NCBI GenBank assembly: GCA_016218545.1
Contig: JACRDQ010000019.1
Coordinates: forward strand, 1 to 64,000
Reading direction: 5' to 3'
DNA from: Elusimicrobiota bacterium
GTDB lineage: Bacteria; Elusimicrobiota; Elusimicrobia; UBA1565; UBA9628
Length of the DNA: 64,000 bases
The notes below the pieces were generated by a model, which did no database searches, was not told the DNA's origin, and saw only the letters and a list, made by a program, of their open reading frames with translations. Shown here piece by piece: positions 38,501-44,953 of the stretch (position 1 is its first letter; each line of letters opens with the position of its first letter). A program made the position numbers and the translations under genes.

Positions 38501-39015
38501 CGCGCACGCTCATCGAGGAGTCCTGGAACGGCACGGACTTGAGACAGGCCCTGGTGCCGGACGGCAACTACAAGTTCAAGCTCGTGGCCTCGACGGATCC
38601 GGCCGCCATCGACGACATGACCGGCAACGTGCTCAACTCCGCGGCTTTGGCCTCGGACCGGCCCATCGACGAGATCCCCGTGTCGCGGCTCGGCTCGTCG
38701 GATCCCTTCACCGACTTCCAGACCAACAGCTACGTCTACCCGAACCCGCTCACCGGCTCGAGCGGGCATATCCGGATCTACGTCCCGGTCCAGGGCATGG
38801 TCAAGGCTCGGCTCTACGGCATGGCCGGAGGGCTGGTCTGGGAGAAGGATTTCGGAGAGAAGCCGCTCGACTCCTACGTCGACTATGACTGGAACAAGAC
38901 CAACCTGGCGGGCCGGCCCGTGGCGCGCGGCATGTACTGGGTGGTCTTCCGCGTGGAGGAGACCCTCGGCGGCCGCAATGTGCTCCAGGCGGTCAAGAAG
39001 ATCCTGATCCCATGA
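35518..39015 (+). CDS. Large secreted surface protein with FlgD-type Ig repeats
   Basis: This 1165-aa protein opens with a signal peptide (about 1-30). A cysteine-rich N-terminal domain of about 200 residues (PSCAYVAPEANSVGIKFRCP, PGCGNIS) follows, with at least eight cysteines that could form disulfides. The remaining 900 residues contain about six repeats of a FlgD_ig-like unit ending in WDGRDxxGxxVPDGxYxYxV. Clear copies lie near 361-378, 520-540, 640-660, 765-790, 885-910 and 1000-1020. The last 95 residues begin YVYPNPLTGS and end GRPVARGMYWVVFRVEE, like the FlgD-type C-terminal module used as a sorting or anchoring domain in surface proteins. Its stop overlaps the start of a PorV-like barrel gene. 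Confidence 0.75.
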   Translation: METRLVTRKLRSIASILVVGALSVGTVRATDMSIDSVYVMVGPSCAYVAPEANSVGIKFRCPAATTYGAAPFADCVLAGDGFDADIPGAGVDGWVDGLQPGCGNISNDPRIEFESEYRASCYYSSGGNFRQPASQTGTIGWNVCNAKVFLCTAIKYVNTETGCPSIPINELIVEVFKFTSGQNQNNASEAPPIKSFFIDNPGNMSVCNVGTVMNPVCVAWDGSQNLQGEIGKTNGTYGFRVKAKVQTQNPNVGNITITAERTYPSATALDSNNSLTPQRPVTVDVTNLHVIAASPTIVGRITGVQAEPYNFSYRLTKDATMYITVYNAPDVFPGGTPAPIRRVVPGLPRMGEGMPSGTLLNGDSWNGRADNGDIMPAGNYLVSFEAFSKDQFGTDLSFQTTREIGLDPLHVTDLRTLPLLAGSTHLATLTYVLTEPATVYIDIYPPNTQFCDNRLNRVNEGALDQVADPAKPPKDFWPTNGLCNGTNPPAVIVEPLRRVIETKMSRMDVVSFWDGTDRYGNALPDGDYIFVLYASLPSQNGSVFAGSAADRRIWTSAAKVGALPIVRSLVGITQVTPASTVIGSSPAVAGVNPFYFRYTLSREGIVTLKIYDASGQTLVKTLVERDLRPGLFSNQEVWSDATNNSGLVVTSGTYLVQLTAADPMFPAKVSTTTAMFPVNLHRITDVITTPLLSGASDVVTLTYQLSQTMNLAWNIYNPGTYIERSSVTWPPCSSITPAVGCTQILREGVPASPIITMKGLRVGRQKYTETWDGRDANGLYVPDGVYIYTVTAESSSTPKYFATDRIIGTISVARGQIVFTSFSVKPEIPDLHNSSNTIQLHPYTVEYGLTRQSSVTIQVLTAQTPATLVRTVVAGQVRDGGILLQDTWDGRDDRGNFPRAGFYNIRVVAEDMASVLASGSTAQLTITYDPLRIYDVAVAPLRADSPAALVSYQVSEPMKISLKIFKPGTTFDASGNPSPAEAVSLVKRIVGIRPARTLIEESWNGTDLRQALVPDGNYKFKLVASTDPAAIDDMTGNVLNSAALASDRPIDEIPVSRLGSSDPFTDFQTNSYVYPNPLTGSSGHIRIYVPVQGMVKARLYGMAGGLVWEKDFGEKPLDSYVDYDWNKTNLAGRPVARGMYWVVFRVEETLGGRNVLQAVKKILIP

Positions 39016-40001
39016 CCATGAAAAGCAACCATGCGCTGCATCTCGCGATCCTCCTGGCCGTGGGGGCGTCCCCGGCCTGGTCCCTCAACGAGTACGCCGG
39101 GACCAGCGGCGCCAACTTCATGAAGCTCGGCCAGGGCTCCGCGCGCGCCATGGCCATCGGCCGCGCCTACGTGGCCTTGGCGGAAGGCACCGACGCCATC
39201 GTCTGGAATCCGGCCGGTCTGGCCCTGACCCAGCAGAAGGAGCTTTCCTATTCCTACCTGGCCTACGTGGAGAACATCGGCTCGCCTCTGTATTTCGCCT
39301 ACGCTCACCCGATCGGCCGCAGCGTGTGGGGCGCCAACGTCGGGTACCTGAGCGTGGAGGGTCCGGACGCCTCCATCGACGCCCGCGACGCCAACGGCAT
39401 CCCCTTGAACAACCAGGAACTGGTGATCCGCAACGCCTTCGGGACCCTGGGCGTCGGCCGCTCCTTCTGGTACGAGAAGCTCTTCCTCGGCGGCGCCTTG
39501 CGCTTCATCCACGACGACGTGGCGGGCTCGGTGCGCGACGTCGTGGTCGGGGACGTGGGCGTCCTCATCCGGCCCAACAACGTCCTCTCATTGGGAGGGG
39601 CGGTCCAGAATTTCGGTTCGGACAAGGCCAACGTGGCCACGATCGGCAGGGTCGGGGCGGGGCTGCGCCTGAGCGACTTCGTGACCCTCGCGTTCGAGGT
39701 CAACAAGGCCTCGGACGACACGGCCCGCATCGGCGTGGGCGGGGAGTTCCAGCTTCCCGAGGAGTACCTCGAGGTCGGACAGGTGGCCGTCCGGGTGGGC
39801 TACTACAACGCCGACCATACCGGGTTCAGCTACAACCCGACGCTCCAAAATCTCAACCTCGACCGGTCCACGGGCTTGAGCTTCGGCCTGGGGGTGTTCA
39901 CTTCAAGGATCTTCGGCTACGGGCTGGGTCTGGATTGGGCTTTCGTGCCGGCAGGGGCGCTCGGTTCGATCACGCAGATATCGGCCAAGGTCAAGTTTTA
40001 A
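39012..40001 (+). CDS. PorV/PorQ-like outer-membrane barrel protein
   Basis: This 329-aa protein has a signal peptide ending near PAWS (residue 24), then GANFMKLGQGSARAMAIGRA and EGTDAIVWNPAGLALTQQ, the standard PorV/PorQ opening. Amphipathic strands run to a C-terminal aromatic residue (ISAKVKF), as in outer-membrane barrels. It overlaps the surface protein by 4 nt, so the two are translationally coupled; a PorV-type barrel acting as export or anchoring partner of the FlgD-repeat protein is the natural inference. No other T9SS component (PorK/L/M/N/T, Sov) is seen. Confidence 0.8.
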   Translation: MTMKSNHALHLAILLAVGASPAWSLNEYAGTSGANFMKLGQGSARAMAIGRAYVALAEGTDAIVWNPAGLALTQQKELSYSYLAYVENIGSPLYFAYAHPIGRSVWGANVGYLSVEGPDASIDARDANGIPLNNQELVIRNAFGTLGVGRSFWYEKLFLGGALRFIHDDVAGSVRDVVVGDVGVLIRPNNVLSLGGAVQNFGSDKANVATIGRVGAGLRLSDFVTLAFEVNKASDDTARIGVGGEFQLPEEYLEVGQVAVRVGYYNADHTGFSYNPTLQNLNLDRSTGLSFGLGVFTSRIFGYGLGLDWAFVPAGALGSITQISAKVKF

Positions 40002-40034
40002 TCGACATATTATATGTTTTTAACCGACAAAGTC

Positions 40035-40063
40035 TTGACAACGCGCGGCCCGGGTGTTAAACT
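40035..40063 (+). promoter_or_regulatory. Strong sigma-70 promoter of the pilin operon, probably leaderless
   Basis: TTGACA (40035-40040), a 17-nt spacer and TAAACT (40058-40063) with an upstream TGt form a near-consensus promoter. The hexamer ends 8 nt before the ATG at 40072. Bases 40000-40034 are AT-rich, like an UP element, and include the palindrome CATATTATATG. The same two hexamers and spacing recur at 62301-62329. Confidence 0.75.
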
Positions 40064-40071
40064 CACTCTAG

Positions 40072-40233
40072 ATGAAGCGTGGGCTCGGACGCAGAGGTCA
40101 GAGCGCGGTCGAATATCTTCTGACGACCCTCATGCTGGTGACCTTCTTCGTCGGACTCTACGGGTTCCTCCATCAGCAGGTGCGCAAGATGTTCATATTG
40201 GGCGGGACCAAGATATTAATGATGTACGATTAG
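40072..40233 (+). CDS. Small Tad/Flp-type pilin with a class III signal peptide
   Basis: This 53-aa protein was found by reading the gap between the barrel gene and the Flp pilin gene. It begins MKRGLGRRGQSAVEYLLTTL. The basic start followed by G|QSAVEYL is the class III (prepilin-peptidase) signal of Flp pilins, with the G/Q cut and Glu+5. One hydrophobic helix runs to about residue 33, and a short tail ends with KILMMYD. It lies 15 nt before the Flp pilin gene, which has AAGGAGAG, and is directly behind the strongest promoter in the window. It may be a minor pilin or a second major subunit. Confidence 0.8.
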   Translation: MKRGLGRRGQSAVEYLLTTLMLVTFFVGLYGFLHQQVRKMFILGGTKILMMYD

Positions 40234-40248
40234 CAAGGAGAGCTCAAC

Positions 40249-40458
40249 ATGATGGCGAGATTCGTGGCGGTCCAGAGCAGGTTGAACCGGTGGGTCGGCG
40301 AGAAGAAGGGACAGAACACGGTCGAGTATCTCCTCATGCTGACCGTGGTCGTGGGCGTGGTCCTGGTGGCGGGCGTGGCGCTCAAGAAATACATGCCTCA
40401 GCTCTTCGAGCAGATCCAGGGCATGATCGGCAAGGCGGCCGGCAGCCTCGGCCAGTAG
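40249..40458 (+). CDS. Flp-type (type IVb) major pilin
   Basis: This 69-aa pilin has the class III signal KKGQNTVEYLLMLTVVVG, cut between Gly20 and Gln21 by a prepilin peptidase and leaving Glu25 at position +5. One hydrophobic helix (about 24-45) is followed by an amphipathic tail (KKYMPQLFEQIQGMIGKAAG). The size is standard for Flp. An AAGGAGAG ribosome site precedes it. The prepilin peptidase (TadV/CpaA) is not in the window. It is co-transcribed with the small pilin upstream; a hairpin after its stop may separate it from tadE. Confidence 0.92.
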   Translation: MMARFVAVQSRLNRWVGEKKGQNTVEYLLMLTVVVGVVLVAGVALKKYMPQLFEQIQGMIGKAAGSLGQ

Positions 40459-40491
40459 CAGCCGAGCTTCGTCGGGAGCCGCTCTTCGCCT

Positions 40492-40520
40492 CCGGCTCGC
40501 CCGAGCCGCGGGCGAGCCGG
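40492..40520 (+). terminator. Hairpin after the pilin genes
   Basis: An 11-bp perfect stem (40492-40502 with 40510-40520, 7-base loop) lies 33 nt after the Flp pilin stop, followed by GGCTTTC. It may be a partial terminator or an mRNA-stabilising element that lets pilin transcripts exceed the tad genes behind them. Confidence 0.6.
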
Positions 40521-40527
40521 GGCTTTC

Positions 40528-41040
40528 ATGCGGGGTTTTCCGGTGATGAGGGGGCCGCAGACCATGAAGCCGTCGTGTCCCAGGTCCGGACGTCGCCGGT
40601 CGCCGGGACAGGTCATCGTGGAGGTGATCCTGATCCTGCCGTTCTTCCTGGCGATCGTCTTCACCATCCTCGAGATGGGGAACATCGCCTACCACGTCAT
40701 CATCATCCAGCACGCGACCTGGGAGACGGCGCGGTACGGGGCCATGCTCGCAGCACCCAAGGGCGGGGTCGGCGGCGGGATGAACGTGAACAAGGGGGTC
40801 ATGCAGACCTTCCTGCAGCGCATCGTCAAGGAGGCGACGGTCAAGGGAGCCTACCCTTCCGCCACCATCCCGGATCCGCAGGCCGGGATCACCTCCTACG
40901 ATCTCGTGTTGACGACCGAGTTCCCTATCAGGCTGATCTTCCCGATCACCAACATCGCGCTGGCGAGGCCGGCGGGCACCGGGACGCGGCTGGTGGAGAT
41001 CACGCTGCGCATGCCGATCGAGCAGCCGCTCCTCAAGTGA
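40528..41040 (+). CDS. TadE-like pseudopilin
   Basis: This protein of up to 170 aa has an N-terminal helix after GRRRSPGQVIVEVILILPFF. The class III-type GQxxxE cut site and PFF motif identify the TadE family of minor pseudopilins. The rest is a globular, beta-rich periplasmic part with no cysteine pairs. The start is uncertain: ATG 40528, 40546 or 40564 all fit, and 40564 (MKPSCPRSG) gives the usual short leader. It stands at the head of the tad core genes, 42 nt before cpaB. Confidence 0.87.
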   Translation: MRGFPVMRGPQTMKPSCPRSGRRRSPGQVIVEVILILPFFLAIVFTILEMGNIAYHVIIIQHATWETARYGAMLAAPKGGVGGGMNVNKGVMQTFLQRIVKEATVKGAYPSATIPDPQAGITSYDLVLTTEFPIRLIFPITNIALARPAGTGTRLVEITLRMPIEQPLLK

Positions 41041-41082
41041 GGACGGACAGGGCGGAGAAGGGTTCTACCGAGGGGTAACGGA

Positions 41083-41844
41083 ATGGAAAAAAAGGGCGTA
41101 TTGATCCCGATGGTCCTGGCGATGCTCGCCGCGGTCTTCTATCTCATGGTGCTCAGCTCCAAGGAGCGCGCCCTCAGCCAGGCCTACGACATGGGCCAGG
41201 TCCTCGTCGCGCGGGTCGACATCCCTGAGCGGACCGTGGTCAACGAGGCTATGGTCGAGGCGGTGCAGGTCCCCCGCAAGTTCATGGAGCAGGACGGCTT
41301 CGAGGTGAAGTCTCCTTCCGACATCAAGCTGATCTCCAACCTCGTGACCCGGATCCGCATCCCCAAGGGCAACCAGGTCACGACCTCGGCCCTCATCCCG
41401 ATGTCTCCCGAGGCGGGCTTGAGCGTCAAGATCCCGCCGGGCTACCGCGGGACCATCCTGGGCATCGACCCGGAGCTCAAGGCGCTCGTCAAGCCCGGCG
41501 ACCGGGTGGACGTGCTCGTCACTTTCGACGCTTCCATGGGGGAGAACCGCAAGGAGAAGGTCACCGCCACCATCCTCCAGAACGTGCTGGTCATCGCCGT
41601 GGGCCTGGACATGGGCATGGGCATGAGCGCCAAGCAGCTCAAGGGCTCCCAGGCCAAGGAAGACAAGACCGCGGCTTTCTCCGAGAAGGCGGTCATCAGC
41701 CTGGCTTTGAATCCGAACGAGGCGCAGTACCTCGCCCTGGCCGCCAAGCAGGGCGAGCCGACCGTGATCTTGAGGGGCCTGGGGGACGTCGAGATGCACC
41801 CCATGGAGATGGCCAGCTTTAGGAAGCTGTTCAAGCAGCAATAA
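41083..41844 (+). CDS. cpaB: Flp pilus assembly protein CpaB/RcpC
   Basis: This 253-aa inner-membrane-anchored periplasmic protein has one helix (about 5-25). A SAF domain follows, starting VLVARVDIPERTVVNEAMVE, with RIRIPKGNQVTTSALIP and the RcpC-type block VKPGDRVDVLVTF. CpaB connects the secretin to the inner-membrane platform. Homologs are usually 230-330 residues, so the length is normal. A GAGGGG ribosome site precedes the ATG. The secretin gene follows after 27 nt. Confidence 0.93.
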   Translation: MEKKGVLIPMVLAMLAAVFYLMVLSSKERALSQAYDMGQVLVARVDIPERTVVNEAMVEAVQVPRKFMEQDGFEVKSPSDIKLISNLVTRIRIPKGNQVTTSALIPMSPEAGLSVKIPPGYRGTILGIDPELKALVKPGDRVDVLVTFDASMGENRKEKVTATILQNVLVIAVGLDMGMGMSAKQLKGSQAKEDKTAAFSEKAVISLALNPNEAQYLALAAKQGEPTVILRGLGDVEMHPMEMASFRKLFKQQ

Positions 41845-41871
41845 AAGTCGCGCTAGCAGTAAGGCACCAAG

Positions 41872-42618
41872 ATGAGACACCTGTGGAAAGGCGCGCTGTG
41901 GAGCGTGTGGCTGTGGACGTTCTCGACCGCCGCATGGGCGCAACCGGAGGACTCTCTGGTCGCGATCTCAGCGGACATCGTGGAGATCTCGGGGTCCTTG
42001 AGCAAGGACATGGGCTTTGCGTGGGGTCCCTTCCAGACCGGGATCGCCTTCGCGGAGGAGACCATCCCCGGCATCTACACCCTGGGGGACTTCGCCCGCA
42101 AGACCCAGTTGCAGACCTCGCTCAAGCTCCTCGAGACCGAGGGCAAGGCTCAGCTGTTGTCCAACCCGAAGGTCATCGTCCAAGCGAACAACCAGGCGAA
42201 CTTCGTGGTCGGCGGCGATCAGCCCTACCCCGTGACGAACAACCAGGGCGTCGGGGTGGAGTTCAAGAAGTTCGGCGTCATCCTCAACGTCCTGCCGGTG
42301 ATCAACCCGAACAAGAAGGACACCATCCGCGCGGAGGCCCAGCTCGAGGTGTCGAACCCCGACTTCTCGAAGCCCGTCACCGTGGGCAACACCTCGGTGC
42401 CCTCCATCACCACGAGGCAGGTCCAGACCTCGGTGGAGCTCAAGAGCGGAGAGACCCTCGTCATCGGCGGCTTGAAGATGAGCTCGAAGAACATCGTCAA
42501 GACCAGGGTCCCCTTCATCGGCAGGATCCCGCTCCTCGGGCTGCTCTTCACGAACACGAACATCGTCGAGGAGCAGAAGTCGCTCTTCCTCTTCATCACC
42601 ATGGAGATCGTCAAATAG
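41872..42618 (+). CDS. Minimal type II/III-type secretin (CpaC/RcpA-like)
   Basis: This 248-aa protein has a signal peptide (TAAWA, cleavage near 23) and then mostly a secretin domain: LLETEGKAQLLSNPKVIVQA, FVVGGDQPYPV, GVGVEFKKFGVILNVLPVI, TRQVQTSVELKSGETLVIGG and VPFIGRIPLLGLLF are all classical. CpaC/RcpA proteins are normally 400-550 residues with BON/N0 domains ahead; these are absent here. The reading frame is intact, so the protein is naturally short, and no separate N-domain protein is obvious nearby. It would form the outer-membrane pore of the pilus. Confidence 0.88.
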   Translation: MRHLWKGALWSVWLWTFSTAAWAQPEDSLVAISADIVEISGSLSKDMGFAWGPFQTGIAFAEETIPGIYTLGDFARKTQLQTSLKLLETEGKAQLLSNPKVIVQANNQANFVVGGDQPYPVTNNQGVGVEFKKFGVILNVLPVINPNKKDTIRAEAQLEVSNPDFSKPVTVGNTSVPSITTRQVQTSVELKSGETLVIGGLKMSSKNIVKTRVPFIGRIPLLGLLFTNTNIVEEQKSLFLFITMEIVK

Positions 42619-44901
42619 ATGCCTGAGACACCGGCGCCGGAGACCGAGACCGGCAAGGCCAGGGAGCCTTGCCGAGTCGTCGTTCTGAGCGGCCCCAAGG
42701 AGGGGGCCGGCAAGAGCACCATCGCGCTCAATCTGGCCCTGGCGTGGGCCGGGAGCCAGAACCGCAAGGTCATCATCGTGCAGATGGACGCGCTCTGCCG
42801 CAACGACCTGGCGTTCCTGCTCTCCATCGGCCGGCCGCCGACGCTGGCGAGCCTCGTGCCGCTCCTCGGCGACACGAGCACCGGGATCGGGAGGCTCCTG
42901 CGCGGCCGCATCCCCATCAGCTCCTACGGGGTGGGCCTGCTGCCCCTGGGCGAGAAGCTCTCGGACATCCGCAACCTGCCTTCGGCCTCCGTGGTCGCCG
43001 TCCTCAGGAGCCTGGCCGAGTCCTACGACCTCTTCCTGGACGTGGACCCCTTCTTCCCCATGCAGATCTTCTCCTTCGACCTGGCGGACCTCATCTACTG
43101 GGTGTGCCTGCCTCAGCGCTCCCACTTCGAGGCCACCTACGCCCTCTTCCAGGAGTACAAGGCCCTCCACTTCCCGCTCGAGAAGTTCGAGGTGGTGGTC
43201 AACCAGGCCAACCTCCCGGGCGCCATCGCGCCCAAGGAGGTCAACCGCTTCTTCGAGAACATGAACAAGCGGGTGCTGGCCTACATGCCCTGGGAGGACC
43301 TCCTCCCCGAGTACGCCAACACGCAGAAGGTCCTCATCGTCGAGAACCTCCAGTCGGAGTGGGTCAAGACCCTGCGCATCCTCCTCGGCCGCACCTACGA
43401 GGTCAAGCCCACGGTCAAGACCTGGGACACCTCCTCGGACTACGAGGAGATCGGCCAGGGCGCGGACTTCCTGTGGAAGTCCACGGCTCCGGCGGCTCCG
43501 CAGGTCGGGGGCGGGGGAGGGGAGGCGGGCAAGGCCGTGGTCACGACCGCGGGCGAGACCCTGCCGGTTTTCTGGAACGAGCTCAAGACCAAGATGCACA
43601 AGAACGTGGTGGCGGCCATGGAGACGGAGCGCATCCGCATCTCCGAGGACCCCAACCAGAACGAGGACAACCGCCAGCGGGTGAGCGCCATCATCGAGAA
43701 CCTCCTGCAGCGCGAGCCCAACCTCTCGCTCACCCGCACCCTGCGCGAGCAGTTCGTCACCGAGCTGGTCGACGAGATCCTGGGCCTGGGACCCCTCCAG
43801 GCCCTGCTCCGGGACCCGTCCGTCAACGAGATCATGGTCAACGCCTTCGACAAGATCTACATCGAGCAGAAGGGCAAGCTGGTCCTCCTGCCCATGCGCT
43901 TCCGCGACGACGAGCAGGTCATCCAGGTCATCAAGCGCATCGTGGCCCCGGTCGGCCGGCGCATCGACGAGTCCGTGCCCCTGGTGGACGCGCGCTTGAA
44001 GGACGGTTCGCGCGTCAACGCCATCATCAACCCCCTGGCGGTCTCAGGGCCGACGCTCACCATCCGGCGGTTCTCGGCCAAGCCCTTCACCCACCAGCAG
44101 CTCATCGGCTTCGGCTCGATCACGCCCGAGATGATCGAGTTCATCAAGGCCTCCGTGATCGTACGCAAGAACATCATCATCGCGGGAGGCACCGGCACCG
44201 GCAAGACGGTCTTCCTCAACATGTGCTCCTCCTTCATCCCCGAGGACGAGCGCATCATCACGGTCGAGGACACCGCGGAGCTCCGCCTCATGCAGGAGCA
44301 CTGGGTCCGCCTGGAGTCCCGGCCTCCCAACATCGAGGGCAAGGGCGAGGTCACCATCCGCGACCTCATCAAGAACTGCCTGCGCATGAGACCCGACCGC
44401 ATCGTGGTCGGCGAGTGCCGCGGCGCCGAGGCCCTCGACATGCTCCAGGCCATGAATACCGGCCACGAAGGCTCCTTGGCCACCATCCACGCCAACACCC
44501 CCAAGGACTCCCTCGCGCGCCTTTCGGCCATGTGCCTCATGGCCGGCACCGACCTGCCGATCTCCGTGCTCGTGGACATGATCTCGAGCGCCGTGCACAT
44601 GATCGTCCAGCTCACGCGCTTTTCGGACGGCAAGCGCCGCGTGACCTACATCACCGAGATCTGCGGCAAGGACGGGGTGTCCTTCAAGATCCAGGATCTC
44701 TTCCGCTTCAACCTGCAGACCGTCACGCCGGAGGGCAAGACCATGGGCGAGTTCTCGGCCTGCGGCAACGTCCCGACCTTCTACGCTGAGTTCAAGCACA
44801 AGGGCATCGAGATGCCCCTTTCGCTGTTCCAGAGCCCGGAGCAGAAGGCTAAGGGCATCATGCCCAAGGCCCCGGATTTCCACGCGGGGGCGGTGGGCTG
44901 A
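42619..44901 (+). CDS. TadZ(CpaE)-TadA(CpaF) fusion ATPase
   Basis: This 760-aa protein has two parts. Residues about 1-290 form a MinD/ParA-like TadZ/CpaE domain with a deviant Walker A (GPKEGAGKSTIALNLA, near 26-41) and an FLDVDPFFP strand. After a Gly-rich linker (VGGGGGEAGK, about 295-305), residues 310-740 are a complete TadA secretion ATPase: Walker A GGTGTGKTVFLN near 523, MRPDRIVVGECRGAEALDML with Walker B near 594, ATIHANTP near 621. TadZ normally places the apparatus at the pole and TadA powers assembly and retraction; here both are one chain. The frame is continuous and starts one base after the secretin stop. Confidence 0.93.
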   Translation: MPETPAPETETGKAREPCRVVVLSGPKEGAGKSTIALNLALAWAGSQNRKVIIVQMDALCRNDLAFLLSIGRPPTLASLVPLLGDTSTGIGRLLRGRIPISSYGVGLLPLGEKLSDIRNLPSASVVAVLRSLAESYDLFLDVDPFFPMQIFSFDLADLIYWVCLPQRSHFEATYALFQEYKALHFPLEKFEVVVNQANLPGAIAPKEVNRFFENMNKRVLAYMPWEDLLPEYANTQKVLIVENLQSEWVKTLRILLGRTYEVKPTVKTWDTSSDYEEIGQGADFLWKSTAPAAPQVGGGGGEAGKAVVTTAGETLPVFWNELKTKMHKNVVAAMETERIRISEDPNQNEDNRQRVSAIIENLLQREPNLSLTRTLREQFVTELVDEILGLGPLQALLRDPSVNEIMVNAFDKIYIEQKGKLVLLPMRFRDDEQVIQVIKRIVAPVGRRIDESVPLVDARLKDGSRVNAIINPLAVSGPTLTIRRFSAKPFTHQQLIGFGSITPEMIEFIKASVIVRKNIIIAGGTGTGKTVFLNMCSSFIPEDERIITVEDTAELRLMQEHWVRLESRPPNIEGKGEVTIRDLIKNCLRMRPDRIVVGECRGAEALDMLQAMNTGHEGSLATIHANTPKDSLARLSAMCLMAGTDLPISVLVDMISSAVHMIVQLTRFSDGKRRVTYITEICGKDGVSFKIQDLFRFNLQTVTPEGKTMGEFSACGNVPTFYAEFKHKGIEMPLSLFQSPEQKAKGIMPKAPDFHAGAVG

Positions 44902-44953
44902 TGACCGAGCTTATGCGAGGGAATGGTCGCGTCCATCGCCGTGGGAGGCGACC

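Noticed and set aside
35431..38769. A 1112-codon open frame on the minus strand opposite the surface protein gene
   Set aside because: It has the same biased composition with no signal peptide or motif, while the plus strand has a coherent repeat protein with signal peptide.
35518..40001. A type IX secretion locus
   Set aside because: Only PorV-like barrels and a FlgD-type tail are present; none of the core T9SS genes can be seen.
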